Assembly: GCF_000993785.3 (NCBI RefSeq)
Contig: NZ_CP009922.3
Coordinates: forward strand, 3,472,001-3,536,000
Source of the DNA: Streptomyces xiamenensis
Lineage (GTDB): Bacteria; Actinomycetota; Actinomycetes; Streptomycetales; Streptomycetaceae
DNA length: 64,000 nucleotides
Reading direction: 5' to 3'
Shown here: in pieces, positions 44,973 to 53,538 of the stretch
Layout: each line of letters begins with the position of its first letter
Position numbering within the stretch: position 1 is the stretch's first letter
The notes under the pieces: generated by a model
The model's input: only the letters and a program-made list of their open reading frames with translations
Databases searched by the model: none
Told to the model about the DNA's origin: nothing
Program-made: the position numbers and the translations under genes

Positions 44973-46210
44973 TGCGCTTGGCCGCGTTGATGCGTACATC
45001 GGTGATCACATGGCTGGCCCTTCCGACTCTCGTCCTGACCCTCATGGCAGGCGCATCGAACAGCCTTCCGCCAGAGTACAGAACTCAGTACGCTCCGGCG
45101 GTCGCCGTCGATTCCTTCCGTTTCCTTGTCTTCGTCGCCGCGATCACCGCAGGATGCGCCGCATGGGAAGCCGGGACGCTGCGCAAGGCCGGAGTGTGGA
45201 GTCTGGGGGCCTGGCGCAGCCAATACCGTGTTGCCGCCGATACCCTGACGCCGGTCGCCGCAGTGGGCGTTCTCCTGATGACGGTCTCGGTGGTCCAGCT
45301 CCATGTCCTCGCATCGGTGTGGCCGAATGCCGCTTCCATGCCATCGATCCTGGTGGTCTTGGCGCTGCCGATTCCCTACACGATCTTCGGGTTCGCCGTC
45401 GGATGCTTCATCCCTTCGCGTCTGGTGTCGGCTCCGCTCGTGCTGGTGAGTGTCTGGTTCTGGATTGGCTTCGCCGGCAATAGCTCCATCGAAGTGCCCG
45501 GCATGGTGTGGACGCGCCACGCCACCGCGTACGCGATGGGCACCCCCGACTTGAGCCAGGTCGTCAGTCCGGCGGCGCTGGTGGTGCCTCTCCTCTTCAC
45601 CAGCGCGCTGGCCGGCGCCGGACTGCTGCTGTGGGGTGTACGCCGACGCCTGATCGGGGTGTTGCTGGCCACGGCCGTCGCTCTGGGGGGAGGGGGTGTC
45701 TCCTGGGCCACGGCACGCGACTGGGAATACCGCACACCGATGGCCTCCTCCGGAATGGAAGAGAAGTGCACCAGCCAGGCCTCGCTTGTCGTCTGTGTTC
45801 CGGAGCTGTACGCCCAAAGTCTGCCTGGAGTGGACCGAGTCGTCCGACAGGCAGTCGGCCGCCTGGAAAGCGCAGGTGTTCCGGCTCCGCGCAAGGTCAC
45901 CCACGAGAGCATGTCCGACGGCGGGGAATCGGACGTCTGGCGCGTGTGGTTCGTCTCGCACACGGACGAACAAGAGCTCGTGCGCAGTGTCGGCCTTGCT
46001 GCGATGCCTGAAGAGACCCTGCTCTGCCTCCCGTACGAGGAGGCGGCGCTTCTCCAGACCTGGCTGGCCCTCACCGCAGGCGTGGACCCGGAGAGCTACG
46101 GCTCCGACCCGCTGGTGCGGGCGGCTCGGGAACTGATGGAGCTCCCCCTTGAGGAGCAGCGCGAGTGGTTTGGGGGCACCATGGCCGCCGCTGCGGATTG
46201 CGCGAGGTAG
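44972..46210 (+). CDS. Large membrane protein, likely ABC permease with extracytoplasmic domain
   Basis: 412 residues from ATG 44972. Six hydrophobic segments in the first 255 residues (SVITWLALPTLVLTLMAGAS to RRLIGVLLATAVALGGGGVS). A domain of about 150 residues follows, beginning EYRTPMASSGMEEKCTSQAS and VVCVPELYAQSLPGVDRVVR, with a Cys pair suggesting a disulphide outside the cell. Similar permeases with a C-x-VC-P-Y extracellular module occur in Streptomyces ABC loci. A peptidase-like zinc motif was looked for and not found. Confidence 0.75.
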   Translation: MRLAALMRTSVITWLALPTLVLTLMAGASNSLPPEYRTQYAPAVAVDSFRFLVFVAAITAGCAAWEAGTLRKAGVWSLGAWRSQYRVAADTLTPVAAVGVLLMTVSVVQLHVLASVWPNAASMPSILVVLALPIPYTIFGFAVGCFIPSRLVSAPLVLVSVWFWIGFAGNSSIEVPGMVWTRHATAYAMGTPDLSQVVSPAALVVPLLFTSALAGAGLLLWGVRRRLIGVLLATAVALGGGGVSWATARDWEYRTPMASSGMEEKCTSQASLVVCVPELYAQSLPGVDRVVRQAVGRLESAGVPAPRKVTHESMSDGGESDVWRVWFVSHTDEQELVRSVGLAAMPEETLLCLPYEEAALLQTWLALTAGVDPESYGSDPLVRAARELMELPLEEQREWFGGTMAAAADCAR

Positions 46211-46216
46211 GCCGAC

Positions 46217-46813
46217 GTGTTGTGGTGGTTCAAGGCCCGCAGGATTCATCTTTACGTGCCAGCCGGTCTCGCAGTATTTACTCTTCTGGTGTGGACATTT
46301 CGCGAACTCCTGGTGGGCATGCCTTCCTTCACGGGTGGCACGGAGGTACTGCTCATGCTGTTCGCGCCGCTACCTGTTTGTGTGGCCCTGATGCTGACTC
46401 TGGCCTCCCGGTTGCCGGAAGCGGAACTGTCCGCCCTGCGAAACGTCGTGGTCCGTGATGTGCTTCTCGTGAGTGCGACCGTAATGGTGGCGCTGGTGAT
46501 CGGCTTGACCTCCGGATTGATCCTCGATTCCCCGGCGGCTGCAGCCGTGGGGCGCAACAGTGCCCTCCTGACGGGCCTCATGCTCCTGGCCTTTCCGCTG
46601 ATCGGAGCGAGAGCGCTTATGGTGCCGATTGCCTATGTTCTGCTGGTAGTCATGGAGGGCTACGACGCCGCCCGCCAGCCCCGGCCGTGGGCGATCCTGC
46701 CGGAATCCGGTGACCACCTTCCTGCTTTCGCCGTGACCGTTGTGGTCCTGGCAGTGGGAATAACAGCCTTCTCCATCGACAGAAGTCACCGGTTGCGAAG
46801 CGAGGTTGGCTGA
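46217..46813 (+). CDS. Membrane protein of the ABC locus
   Basis: 198 residues from GTG 46217, six bases after the previous stop. Five to six hydrophobic segments (IHLYVPAGLAVFTLLVWTF, EVLLMLFAPLPVCVALMLTL, VLLVSATVMVALVIGLTSGL, ALLTGLMLLAFPLIGARALM, VTVVVLAVGITAFSI). It is probably the second permease-like subunit of the exporter. No motif allows a substrate guess. Confidence 0.7.
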   Translation: MLWWFKARRIHLYVPAGLAVFTLLVWTFRELLVGMPSFTGGTEVLLMLFAPLPVCVALMLTLASRLPEAELSALRNVVVRDVLLVSATVMVALVIGLTSGLILDSPAAAAVGRNSALLTGLMLLAFPLIGARALMVPIAYVLLVVMEGYDAARQPRPWAILPESGDHLPAFAVTVVVLAVGITAFSIDRSHRLRSEVG

Positions 46814-46854
46814 CCGCTCACGAGACGGGGCCGTTCCGTGCATGATGGTTCCGC

Positions 46855-47529
46855 TCAGTCGTCCGCGACCGTGATGCCGTAGGAGTGGGCCAGGGCGGGG
46901 GCCATTTCCATCAGTTGGAGGGTGCTGATGGTGGCTCCGGTCAGGGAGTCGAGGCCCTCGGCGATGCCCAGGCGCTGGGACTGGCGGAAGTCGACCTTCG
47001 TCAGCCGGGCCTTGCCGAACCGGACGCCCTCCAGGGTGGAACCGGGGAAGGTGATCCCGTTCAGTGTGGCGCCGCCGAAGTCCACGTCGCGCAGGACGCA
47101 GTCCACGAACGCCACGTCCCGCAGCGCCGCCGCCCGCAGGTTCACCGAGTCCAGCTTGCAGTGGAAAAACACCACCCGCCGCAGCTGGGCGCTGAACAGC
47201 TGGAGCCCGGCCAGTGAGCTGGTGTTGACCTCCACGTCCATCCAGTTCGTCTCGGCCAGATCGGTGGCGACCCAGCGCACCGCGTCCATCCACACATCGG
47301 CGAACCGCGCCTTGCGCAGCCGCCCCTCCGTGAAGGTCACCGAGCTGAGCGCGGACTCGGTGAACAGGCTGCCGCCCGCTTCGGTCTCCTCGAAGGTCCG
47401 CCCCTCCAGGTGGACGGTGTCCAGGTTCTCCTCCCGTCCGAGCGCGCCCTCGAAGGGCTGGAGGAACGCTGCGTACGGCAGGTCGGACAGTTCGCGCGGC
47501 GTCGGGGCCGGTCGCGCGGAGCGTGGCAT
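46855..47529 (-). CDS. Pentapeptide-repeat protein
   Basis: 224 residues. From about 35 to 185 the chain follows the A(D/N)LxX pattern, every fifth residue Leu/Phe: SLFTESALSSVTFTEGRLRK, DVAFVDCVLRDVDFGGATLN, GITFPGSTLEGVRFGKARLT. This forms a right-handed quadrilateral beta-helix. Some members mimic DNA and protect gyrase (Qnr/MfpA), but most have no known role. The C-terminal LQLMEMAPALAHSYGI is an alpha cap found in a Streptomyces subgroup. It stands alone. Confidence 0.88.
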   Translation of the reverse strand: MPRSARPAPTPRELSDLPYAAFLQPFEGALGREENLDTVHLEGRTFEETEAGGSLFTESALSSVTFTEGRLRKARFADVWMDAVRWVATDLAETNWMDVEVNTSSLAGLQLFSAQLRRVVFFHCKLDSVNLRAAALRDVAFVDCVLRDVDFGGATLNGITFPGSTLEGVRFGKARLTKVDFRQSQRLGIAEGLDSLTGATISTLQLMEMAPALAHSYGITVADD

Positions 47530-47620
47530 CAGGGCTCCAGGGAGGAACGGGAAAGTCGGCCGGGGTGGTGCTCGTCCTCAGGATGACGGACGCCACTGAC
47601 AGTCGGCCCCGGCCCGCGCC

Positions 47621-48256
47621 TCATGCCGGCGAGCCGGGGCCGGGCTCGCACGGGCGGCGGTAGACGAGGGTGTGGCGCCAGAACAAGCGGCGGCGGACGC
47701 GGGCGCCGGGCAGGAGTTCGGCGGCCCGGCGGCGGATGACGGGGAGCGGGACAGTCGGGTCCCTGACCGGGGGTTTCGGTGGCGGCCGGCGGCCGGTGGC
47801 GCGGTCGTGGGCCCAGCAGGCCAGGCGGGCGGCGGCGTTCAGCGGGACGGAGACGAGGCCGTACGCGTGGTCCAGCGCGGTACGGTCCGGGGCGCAGCCC
47901 AGGATCAGCAGGGTGCCGCCGGGGGCGAGGGCGTCCCGCAGCCTGGCGACCGTCTCGAACGGCACGTGGTGGAGGCTCGCCAGCGCGGTGATGACGGCGT
48001 AATGGTCCCGGCGGAGCGCGGCCGTGGTGATGTCCCCCTCCCGGAAACGCGGGTTGGGGCCCACGGTGGCGGCGCGCGCCGCCGCGATGACCTCGGGGCT
48101 GGGATCGATGCCCTCCACCGTGTACCCGGCCGCCGCCAGCTTCCGGGCGAAGGCGCCGGTGCCGCACCCGACGTCCAGGGCCGGGCCGGGACCGCTCAGC
48201 CGGCGCGCGGTGCGCAGCAGCCACCGGTGGTAGTGATCGTTGTGGTCGAACGGCAT
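47621..48256 (-). CDS. Class I SAM-dependent methyltransferase
   Basis: 211 residues from ATG 48256 (MPFDHNDHYHRWLLR), which matches the family opening I recall; an in-frame GTG at 48274 is possible. Motif I ALDVGCGTGAFARKLA, motif II EGIDPSPEVIAAA, motif III VITALASLHHVPFETV, then LAPGGTLLILG. The long basic C-terminus ends in RRRLFWRHTLVYRRP. It lies 21 bp behind the YqeB-like gene, perhaps in one transcript. Substrate unknown. Confidence 0.85.
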   Translation of the reverse strand: MPFDHNDHYHRWLLRTARRLSGPGPALDVGCGTGAFARKLAAAGYTVEGIDPSPEVIAAARAATVGPNPRFREGDITTAALRRDHYAVITALASLHHVPFETVARLRDALAPGGTLLILGCAPDRTALDHAYGLVSVPLNAAARLACWAHDRATGRRPPPKPPVRDPTVPLPVIRRRAAELLPGARVRRRLFWRHTLVYRRPCEPGPGSPA

Positions 48257-48277
48257 GACACCGCACCCTGCCACGGA

Positions 48278-48967
48278 TCAGCCGGGGACGGCACGCCAGT
48301 GCTGCTGCCCCTCGTGATCGCGCACCACATACCCCAACTGCCCCAGGGTCTCCGTCAGATCGCGGGCCTCTTCCTTGGCGTCGCGGCGCCGCGCCTCCTT
48401 GCGGGCGGCGAACACGACGTGCACCTCGGCGGGCAGTTCGGGCGCGTGCGGCACCCAGCGGCGGAAGTCCGCCGCGTGCGGGTCGGCCTTCGACCAGGGG
48501 TAGCCGTGCCGCTGGAAGGCGGCGGCCACCGCCGCGAGCGGGGCCTGGTGTTCGCCTCGGATGAGCGGGCGGGTGGTGCGGTCCAGCACCACCAGTTCCT
48601 TGCCGTCCGGGAAGACCGCCGAGATGTCGGCGCGCGCGAAGCGGTGCGTGGTGTCGTCCCGTTCGACGGTCAGCTCGTCGTCCGTCAGCGTCAGCTTCAT
48701 CGACTCGGCGACCGCGATGAACGCCACGACCAGCCCCGCCACCACGCCCACCGCGAGGAACAGGGCCCGCTGCCACAGCTGGTCGAGCCCGGCGACGAAC
48801 GTGAGCGGGCCCTCGAACGGCATCCAGGGAAGCGTCTCGGTCGCCCAGCGCGCCGCCCCCGGCAGCAGCCAGGCCAGCGCGAGGCCCAGCGCCGGGAACC
48901 CCAGCAGGATCAGCCGCAGTTCACCGCGCGGGAAGCCCAGCTTCGTCGTCGTCTCGTCCACCCCCAC
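48278..48967 (-). CDS. YqeB-like membrane protein
   Basis: 229 residues from GTG 48967. Two helices (LILLGFPALGLALAWLLPGA and LFLAVGVVAGLVVAFIAVAE) are followed by a PH-like beta domain beginning LTLTDDELTVERDDTTHRFA and DGKELVVLDRTT, then a soluble C-terminus. The layout matches the YqeB family of Bacillus and actinobacteria as I recall it. Function unknown; the PH-like part faces the cytoplasm. Confidence 0.68.
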   Translation of the reverse strand: MGVDETTTKLGFPRGELRLILLGFPALGLALAWLLPGAARWATETLPWMPFEGPLTFVAGLDQLWQRALFLAVGVVAGLVVAFIAVAESMKLTLTDDELTVERDDTTHRFARADISAVFPDGKELVVLDRTTRPLIRGEHQAPLAAVAAAFQRHGYPWSKADPHAADFRRWVPHAPELPAEVHVVFAARKEARRRDAKEEARDLTETLGQLGYVVRDHEGQQHWRAVPG

Positions 48968-49036
48968 AGGCTAGGCAGCCGCCTCCGTGGGGCGCAGTGG
49001 CCGAAGGTAGCGTCCCGCCCGACCTTCGGGTACTCC

Positions 49037-49080
49037 GCTACTGGGCTACTGGGCTACTGGGCTACTGGGCTGCTCGGCTA
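49037..49080. repeat. Eight-base tandem repeat GCTACTGG
   Basis: Four exact copies of GCTACTGG at 49037-49068, then two degenerate units that run into the stop codon (CTA on this strand) of the GNAT gene. Such a repeat could change the last codons of that gene by slippage. Confidence 0.8.
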
Positions 49081-49755
49081 CATCGCCCGGTGGATGAAGC
49101 TGGTGAACGGCGCCCGTGTCCGCCACCCCAGCGCCTCGTACAGCCCGCGCCCCTCGACGCTCGCGCACAGCACCGCGTCGGTTGCCCCGGCCCCGGCCGC
49201 CGCGCCGATCAGGGTGCGGACCACCACCGAGCCCAGACCGCGCCGCCGGTGGTCGGGGTCGGTCTCGATCTGGTCGATCACGGCGGTGGCCGCGCCCCGC
49301 CCCAGCGCCATCTGCCCCGTCGCGGCGACCGTGCCGTCGGGCGTGACGAGGCGTACTTCGGTCACCCCGTGCTGGGAGCCGCTGACCAGCGCGTACCCGG
49401 CGGGTACCGGGACGGCGGCGGTGGCCTCCCGGGGCTCCACGGCGGTGCTCATCAGGAATCCGGGGCTGTTGCTGGTCCACTGCGCCCCGAGCCAGCCGGC
49501 CACCGTCTCGTCCGGCAGGCATGTCTTGAGCCAGACGCACGGCTCCCCGGCGGCTTCGATGTGCGCGGCGGCCTTGCGGACGGTGATCTCGTCGGCGTCC
49601 GGCAGCACGTGCCGGGCCCGGTGGTGCGGCAGCCCCACGTCGAGCCGCGCGCCCCACGGCTCCTCCACGGCGGGCGGCAGCCCACGGGAGAGGGCGTACC
49701 CCGGCACCCACGCGCGTACGAGATCGGGCACGGTCCGCGGCCACGTGTCACTCAT
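49078..49755 (-). CDS. GNAT acetyltransferase
   Basis: 225 residues from ATG 49755 (MSDTWPRTVPDLVRAWVPGY). There is no SD, but TAGCGT nine bases upstream suggests a leaderless mRNA. The GNAT core is IDQIETDPDHRRRGLGSVVV, with RTLIGAAAGAGATDAVLCAS and LYEALGWRTRAPFTSFIH after it. The first half is a separate, diverged GNAT-like repeat. The 3' end abuts an 8-bp tandem repeat. Confidence 0.82.
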   Translation of the reverse strand: MSDTWPRTVPDLVRAWVPGYALSRGLPPAVEEPWGARLDVGLPHHRARHVLPDADEITVRKAAAHIEAAGEPCVWLKTCLPDETVAGWLGAQWTSNSPGFLMSTAVEPREATAAVPVPAGYALVSGSQHGVTEVRLVTPDGTVAATGQMALGRGAATAVIDQIETDPDHRRRGLGSVVVRTLIGAAAGAGATDAVLCASVEGRGLYEALGWRTRAPFTSFIHRAM

Positions 49756-49933
49756 GTGTTTGTACGCTACCGGCTTCCCACCGGTGGCACCGTGCGCACC
49801 CGTTCCGGCCCGTGCCTCACCGGCCCGCACCGGAGCGCGCCGCCTTCCCGGCGACGGAGACGGAGGCGGAGGCGATGGTGACGGCACGCGGCTGGCACGA
49901 CCCGATAGGGCGGCCCGCCCCGGGGAACACCGG

Positions 49934-50074
49934 TCAGCTTTTGCCGCTGCCGCCGCACACCGTGCAGCTCACGATGTCCGGCTTACCGCCGGCGGAACCA
50001 TCACCGGAGACGGGCACCTCACCCTCCCCACCGCAGACGGGACAGTCGGGCCGCTCTTTCTCATGCTTTCCCAA
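49934..50074 (-). CDS. Zinc-ribbon microprotein (46 aa), two CxxCxGxG-like motifs
   Basis: Unlisted small gene found 17 bp after the methyltransferase stop. TTG 50074 has GAGGAAA about ten bases ahead. The product reads MGKHEKERPDCPVCGGEGEV, a Gly/Ser linker, then DIVSCTVCGGSGKS. The two CxxCGG-G half-sites are those of a DnaJ-type zinc finger; Bacillus anti-TRAP has a similar architecture. The four cysteines can bind one zinc. It is probably co-transcribed with the methyltransferase and may be its partner or substrate, which is inference. Confidence 0.65.
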   Translation of the reverse strand: MGKHEKERPDCPVCGGEGEVPVSGDGSAGGKPDIVSCTVCGGSGKS

Positions 50075-50091
50075 GAGAAGATTTCCTCACG

Positions 50092-51180
50092 TCATCGCGT
50101 TTCTTCCAGTGGATTCTCGGGAGAATCGAGCCAGACATACTGGCCTTCAGGTGTGACGGTCAGGCCGAATCGATCAATCTCGGGGGACCCTTGGTCGACC
50201 CAGTTCTCGTGGGCGGACACGGCCTCTTCCCACAGCCTCCGAGGGCCCCGCTGTTCCACTATGGTGCGATATCCGTCATGCTGCACACGGGCATGGGAAT
50301 GGCCACCATGGAGAATCGCCCGGTAAGTGCCGTCCTTTTTCTCGTGTCCGGTGATACGAATTCCTGGCAATGCTCCGGCCAGATAGGCCCTGTGCCCGGG
50401 CGAGTTTCCGGCCACGGCGCGCGGATCGGCGGTGGTGCCGGACTCCTCGTCCTCCGCCTCGGGCGGGACCTCGCTGTCCGGCAGCCTCCTCTGAGAGCGC
50501 AGCATCATGAAAGCGCAACTGTCGTGGAACCGGCCGGAGGCCGTACCGTCCTCCCCCACCGTGAGCGCGGCCATCCGGTAGACGGCCATCCAGGGAAGCA
50601 CGATGCGACCGCCAGGCCGTGTCTGGGCGATCCAGGTGTACGGGATGTTCTGCACCCCGCAGGTCACATGGACCCGGTCGAACGGGCCATGCTCGGGAGC
50701 CCCCAGCGAGCCGTCACCGACGATGAGCCGGGGGGAGCGGCCGGCGGCCGCGAGGTTCTTCTCGGCGGTCACTGCGAGGGCCGGGTCCACTTCGATCGAG
50801 AAGACCCGCTCGTCGCCCGCCACTTCGGCCAGCAGGGCCGCCGTCCAACCGGTGCCCGTGCCGATCTCCAGCACCTTGTCACCCGGCCGCGCCTCAAGAG
50901 ACTCCAGAAACGCGAAAACGAGGGCCGGAGCGGAGGAAGAACAGGTGAAATTGTAGGTGGTGCGCACAGATTCCGGTGTGAGTTCCGTCCGGCCGTCATC
51001 GATCTGCGTGATGATGACAGCGTTCGAATACACCGTGCTCCACCAGAGATCAGGGTCGATATCCCGGTCGATCCAGAGCGCTCGTTCCCCTTTTTCGGGG
51101 TTGGCCCATGCCTGCCGCGGTATGAACGCATGGCGTGGCACGGTGAAAGGCAGGATTCCCTGCGGGGCCCGATCGCTCAT
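50092..51180 (-). CDS. PCMT-type protein methyltransferase (RiPP/FxLD-like)
   Basis: 362 residues. The first 240 are an L-isoaspartate O-methyltransferase-like domain: HAFIPRQAW, STVYSNAVIITQIDDG, FLESLEARPGDKVLEIGTGT, DPALAVTAEKNLAAAG, RIVLPW. The rest is an unassigned 120-residue extension with a terminal YVWLDSP. It resembles the methyltransferases of ATP-grasp-peptide and FxLD lanthipeptide systems, but neither an ATP-grasp nor a LanB gene is near. It may modify Asp/isoAsp in a partner protein. Confidence 0.8.
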   Translation of the reverse strand: MSDRAPQGILPFTVPRHAFIPRQAWANPEKGERALWIDRDIDPDLWWSTVYSNAVIITQIDDGRTELTPESVRTTYNFTCSSSAPALVFAFLESLEARPGDKVLEIGTGTGWTAALLAEVAGDERVFSIEVDPALAVTAEKNLAAAGRSPRLIVGDGSLGAPEHGPFDRVHVTCGVQNIPYTWIAQTRPGGRIVLPWMAVYRMAALTVGEDGTASGRFHDSCAFMMLRSQRRLPDSEVPPEAEDEESGTTADPRAVAGNSPGHRAYLAGALPGIRITGHEKKDGTYRAILHGGHSHARVQHDGYRTIVEQRGPRRLWEEAVSAHENWVDQGSPEIDRFGLTVTPEGQYVWLDSPENPLEETR

Positions 51181-51383
51181 GGCAGGCAGCGTAGCGAGGG
51201 TTTTCCCTGCCGGGAAGCGGCGAATTTCTCCCGCCGGTCATCGCTCATGTGATAAGCATTCGCCGCCGGGATATTCCCCGCCCGCTCGCTCCTCCTATCA
51301 CCCGCTTTGATCCCGGAGCACGCTCCCGGCGCACCGCCCCGATCGGGCCACGGCTGTCGGACGGATGCTGCAAGATATGGCGC

Positions 51384-52091
51384 GTGTCCCACGCCGACGA
51401 TGTCACCCGACGTACCAGCGCCACGCCGTCCGCCGCCGAGCAGCTCGACCCCGCCGTCATGCGGGCCCGTTACCGGGAGGCCGGGCTGGAGGAGAAGGAC
51501 AGCGCGGCCGACCCGTTCGCGCAGTTCCTCGCGTGGTTCGGGCAGGCCGCCGAGAGCGGGCTGCACGAGCCGAACGCCATGATCCTCGCCACCGCCGACC
51601 CGGCGGGCCGCCCCAGCTCCCGGACCGTCCTGCTGAAGAAGTTCGACGAGCGGGGCTTCGTCTTCTTCACCAACTACGGGTCCCGCAAGGGCCGGGAGAT
51701 CGAGGCGAACCCGCAGGTCTCGCTCCTCTTCCCCTGGCACGGCATCGCCCGGCAGGTCATCGTCAACGGGCTGGCCGAGCGGACCGGGCGGGACGAGACG
51801 GTGGGGTATTTCCGCACCCGCCCGCACGGGTCCCAGCTGGGGGCCTGGGCGAGTGAGCAGTCCTCGCGGGTCGCCTCGCGCGCGGAGCTGGACCAGCTGT
51901 ACGCGGAGCTGGCCGAGCGCTACCCGGAGGGGGAGGACGTGCCGGCGCCGCCGCAGTGGGGCGGGTACCGGGTGGTGCCGCAGACCGTGGAGTTCTGGCA
52001 GGGGCGGGAGAACCGGCTGCACGACCGGCTGCGGTACGTACGGGCCGCCGGGGGCGGGGCCGGCTGGACGATCGAGCGGCTCTGCCCGTAG
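51384..52091 (+). CDS. pdxH: Pyridoxamine 5'-phosphate oxidase
   Basis: 235 residues from GTG 51384; AAGATA nine bases upstream and no SD suggest a leaderless mRNA. FMN-binding [20 protein letters not shown] and [18 protein letters not shown], substrate-binding [14 protein letters not shown] and QSSRV, and the C-terminal [17 protein letters not shown] are all in place. It oxidises pyridoxine/pyridoxamine phosphate to PLP. In S. coelicolor, from memory, it is SCO4387. Confidence 0.95.
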   Translation: MSHADDVTRRTSATPSAAEQLDPAVMRARYREAGLEEKDSAADPFAQFLAWFGQAAESGLHEPNAMILATADPAGRPSSRTVLLKKFDERGFVFFTNYGSRKGREIEANPQVSLLFPWHGIARQVIVNGLAERTGRDETVGYFRTRPHGSQLGAWASEQSSRVASRAELDQLYAELAERYPEGEDVPAPPQWGGYRVVPQTVEFWQGRENRLHDRLRYVRAAGGGAGWTIERLCP

Positions 52092-52430
52092 GGGTGGGCG
52101 GGGGCGTGCGGGTGGCCGCCCAGCCCGGGGGCGGTCGCGCCCGCGCGTCCGCACACGGAACGACCCGCGAGCCTGGTTCCCCTCGGCGCCGCTGGGGCGT
52201 CTGGGGGAGCCGGCCGGACGTTACCGGCGGCTCGCGGGTCGGGTGACTGCTTGGGATTGGCCGGCGGAGCCGGCGCCACGTTTCCGTGGGACGACGGCTC
52301 TAGGCCGCAGCCACCTCACGCGTCCGGATCTGATACATCTGCCGAACCACCTCCCTTCTGTGTACCTGCGACCGTAATACCGGTCCGGGGCGGCGGCAAA
52401 TGTTTTTCGTCCCCGCCGCTCAGCGGGCCG
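52092..52430. other. 339-bp spacer with stem-loops and a 12-codon ORF
   Basis: Two features stand out. CGACCCGCGAGCC at 52161-52173 and its exact complement at 52229-52241 enclose a 55-base structured loop. On the minus strand ATG 52338, with the near-perfect SD AGGGAGGTG, opens the 12-codon ORF MYQIRTREVAAA, stopping at 52300. This could be a leader peptide and attenuator on its own transcript, or simply the pdxH and SIS terminator region. Confidence 0.45.
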
Positions 52431-53240
52431 TTACCGGCGCCACAGGATGCGGTCGGCGTGCGTCGCGTACACCGACTCGTTCCACTCCTGCCCGCCGTCC
52501 ACGTTGGCCGAGCGCAGCAGCGGCGGCTCGATGCCCTGGTCGGAGAGCTTGCCCGCGGTGTCCGCCATCACGGCCTGGAGCAGCGCGGAGACCACCACCG
52601 TGGACGCGGGTGCGAACGGGGCGCCGATGCGGCGGGTGGTCAGCTCGGCGTCGCCGATCGGGATCTTGTTGTCCAGGACCAGGTCGCAGTGGTCCTTGAG
52701 GAAGGTGCCGGACGCGCTCCTGGGCTCGGTGCCCTCGGTGTACACGAGGGAGGTCACGCCGATGACGCGCAGTCCGCGGGTCCTGGCGTGCGCGGCCATC
52801 TCGACCGGCAGGCTGTTGCGGCCGGAGAGGGAGATGACGATCAGCAGGTCGCCGGCGTGTGCCGGGCTGGCGTCGAGGGTGGCCTGGGCGAGGCCGCTGA
52901 CCCGTTCCAGGGCGCTGCCCAGCAGGGCGGGGCTGACGTTGACGCCGGTGGTGCCGGGGACGGCGAGCAGGTTGACCAGGGCCAGGCCGCCGGCCCGGTA
53001 GACGATGTCCTGGGCGGGCAGCGCGGAGTGCCCGGCGCCGTAGACGAACAGTTTCCCGCCCGAGGTGATGGTGTCGGCGATCAGGTCCCCGGCCTGTCCG
53101 ATGGCGGCGCGTTCCTCTTCCTGGACGCGGCGCAGCAGGCGCACGGCGGCGTCGAAGAACTGGTCACCGAGAGTGGTCCGGCTGTCGGCGCCGGTGCCTA
53201 TCCCGTCCTGCGCGTCCTGCTGCTCTGCCTGCGGGCTCAT
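52431..53240 (-). CDS. SIS-domain protein (UPF0309-like)
   Basis: 269 residues from ATG 53240 with GAGGGGA upstream. One SIS (sugar isomerase) domain: GGKLFVYGAGHSALPAQDIV, LLIVISLSGRNSLPVEMA with the phosphosugar-binding Ser loop, and GLRVIGVTSLVYTEG. It binds or isomerises a phosphosugar in the cytoplasm. The gene is divergent from dmdR1 across 298 bp, as in S. coelicolor (recalled as SCO4393). Substrate not known. Confidence 0.88.
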   Translation of the reverse strand: MSPQAEQQDAQDGIGTGADSRTTLGDQFFDAAVRLLRRVQEEERAAIGQAGDLIADTITSGGKLFVYGAGHSALPAQDIVYRAGGLALVNLLAVPGTTGVNVSPALLGSALERVSGLAQATLDASPAHAGDLLIVISLSGRNSLPVEMAAHARTRGLRVIGVTSLVYTEGTEPRSASGTFLKDHCDLVLDNKIPIGDAELTTRRIGAPFAPASTVVVSALLQAVMADTAGKLSDQGIEPPLLRSANVDGGQEWNESVYATHADRILWRR

Positions 53241-53538
53241 CTGCGCTGTCCCCTCGTGGGTGCGGTGTGGTGATGTGCGGTGCCCTGTGGTGCGGTGCTC
53301 CGCGTACAGCGCGCGACGGGGTGCCCGTCGCGGTCGTACGAGGCCGTCACCCCGTACGCGTACGATGTACATTTCCGGGTGGGTGCCGGTCACGCGTCAC
53401 GGTGAGGTCATGGGCACGCCCGTGTCAATACGGCGGCAGCGGTCTTGTAGGGCTGCGGTAACGCGCAGTGGGCTCGATTGTCGGCGCCATACGTCAGAAT
53501 TGGTTCAGGGCCACCGCACGAGCTATCGAGGGGCACTT

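Noticed and set aside
49037..49080. Short repeat array considered as CRISPR
   Set aside because: Units are contiguous and eight bases long, without spacers, and no cas gene is in the window.
51177..51248. 23-codon ORF ending in the start of the PCMT-type gene
   Set aside because: The overlap ATGA is neat, but there is no SD and the peptide ([20 protein letters not shown]) has no feature; coupling remains only possible.
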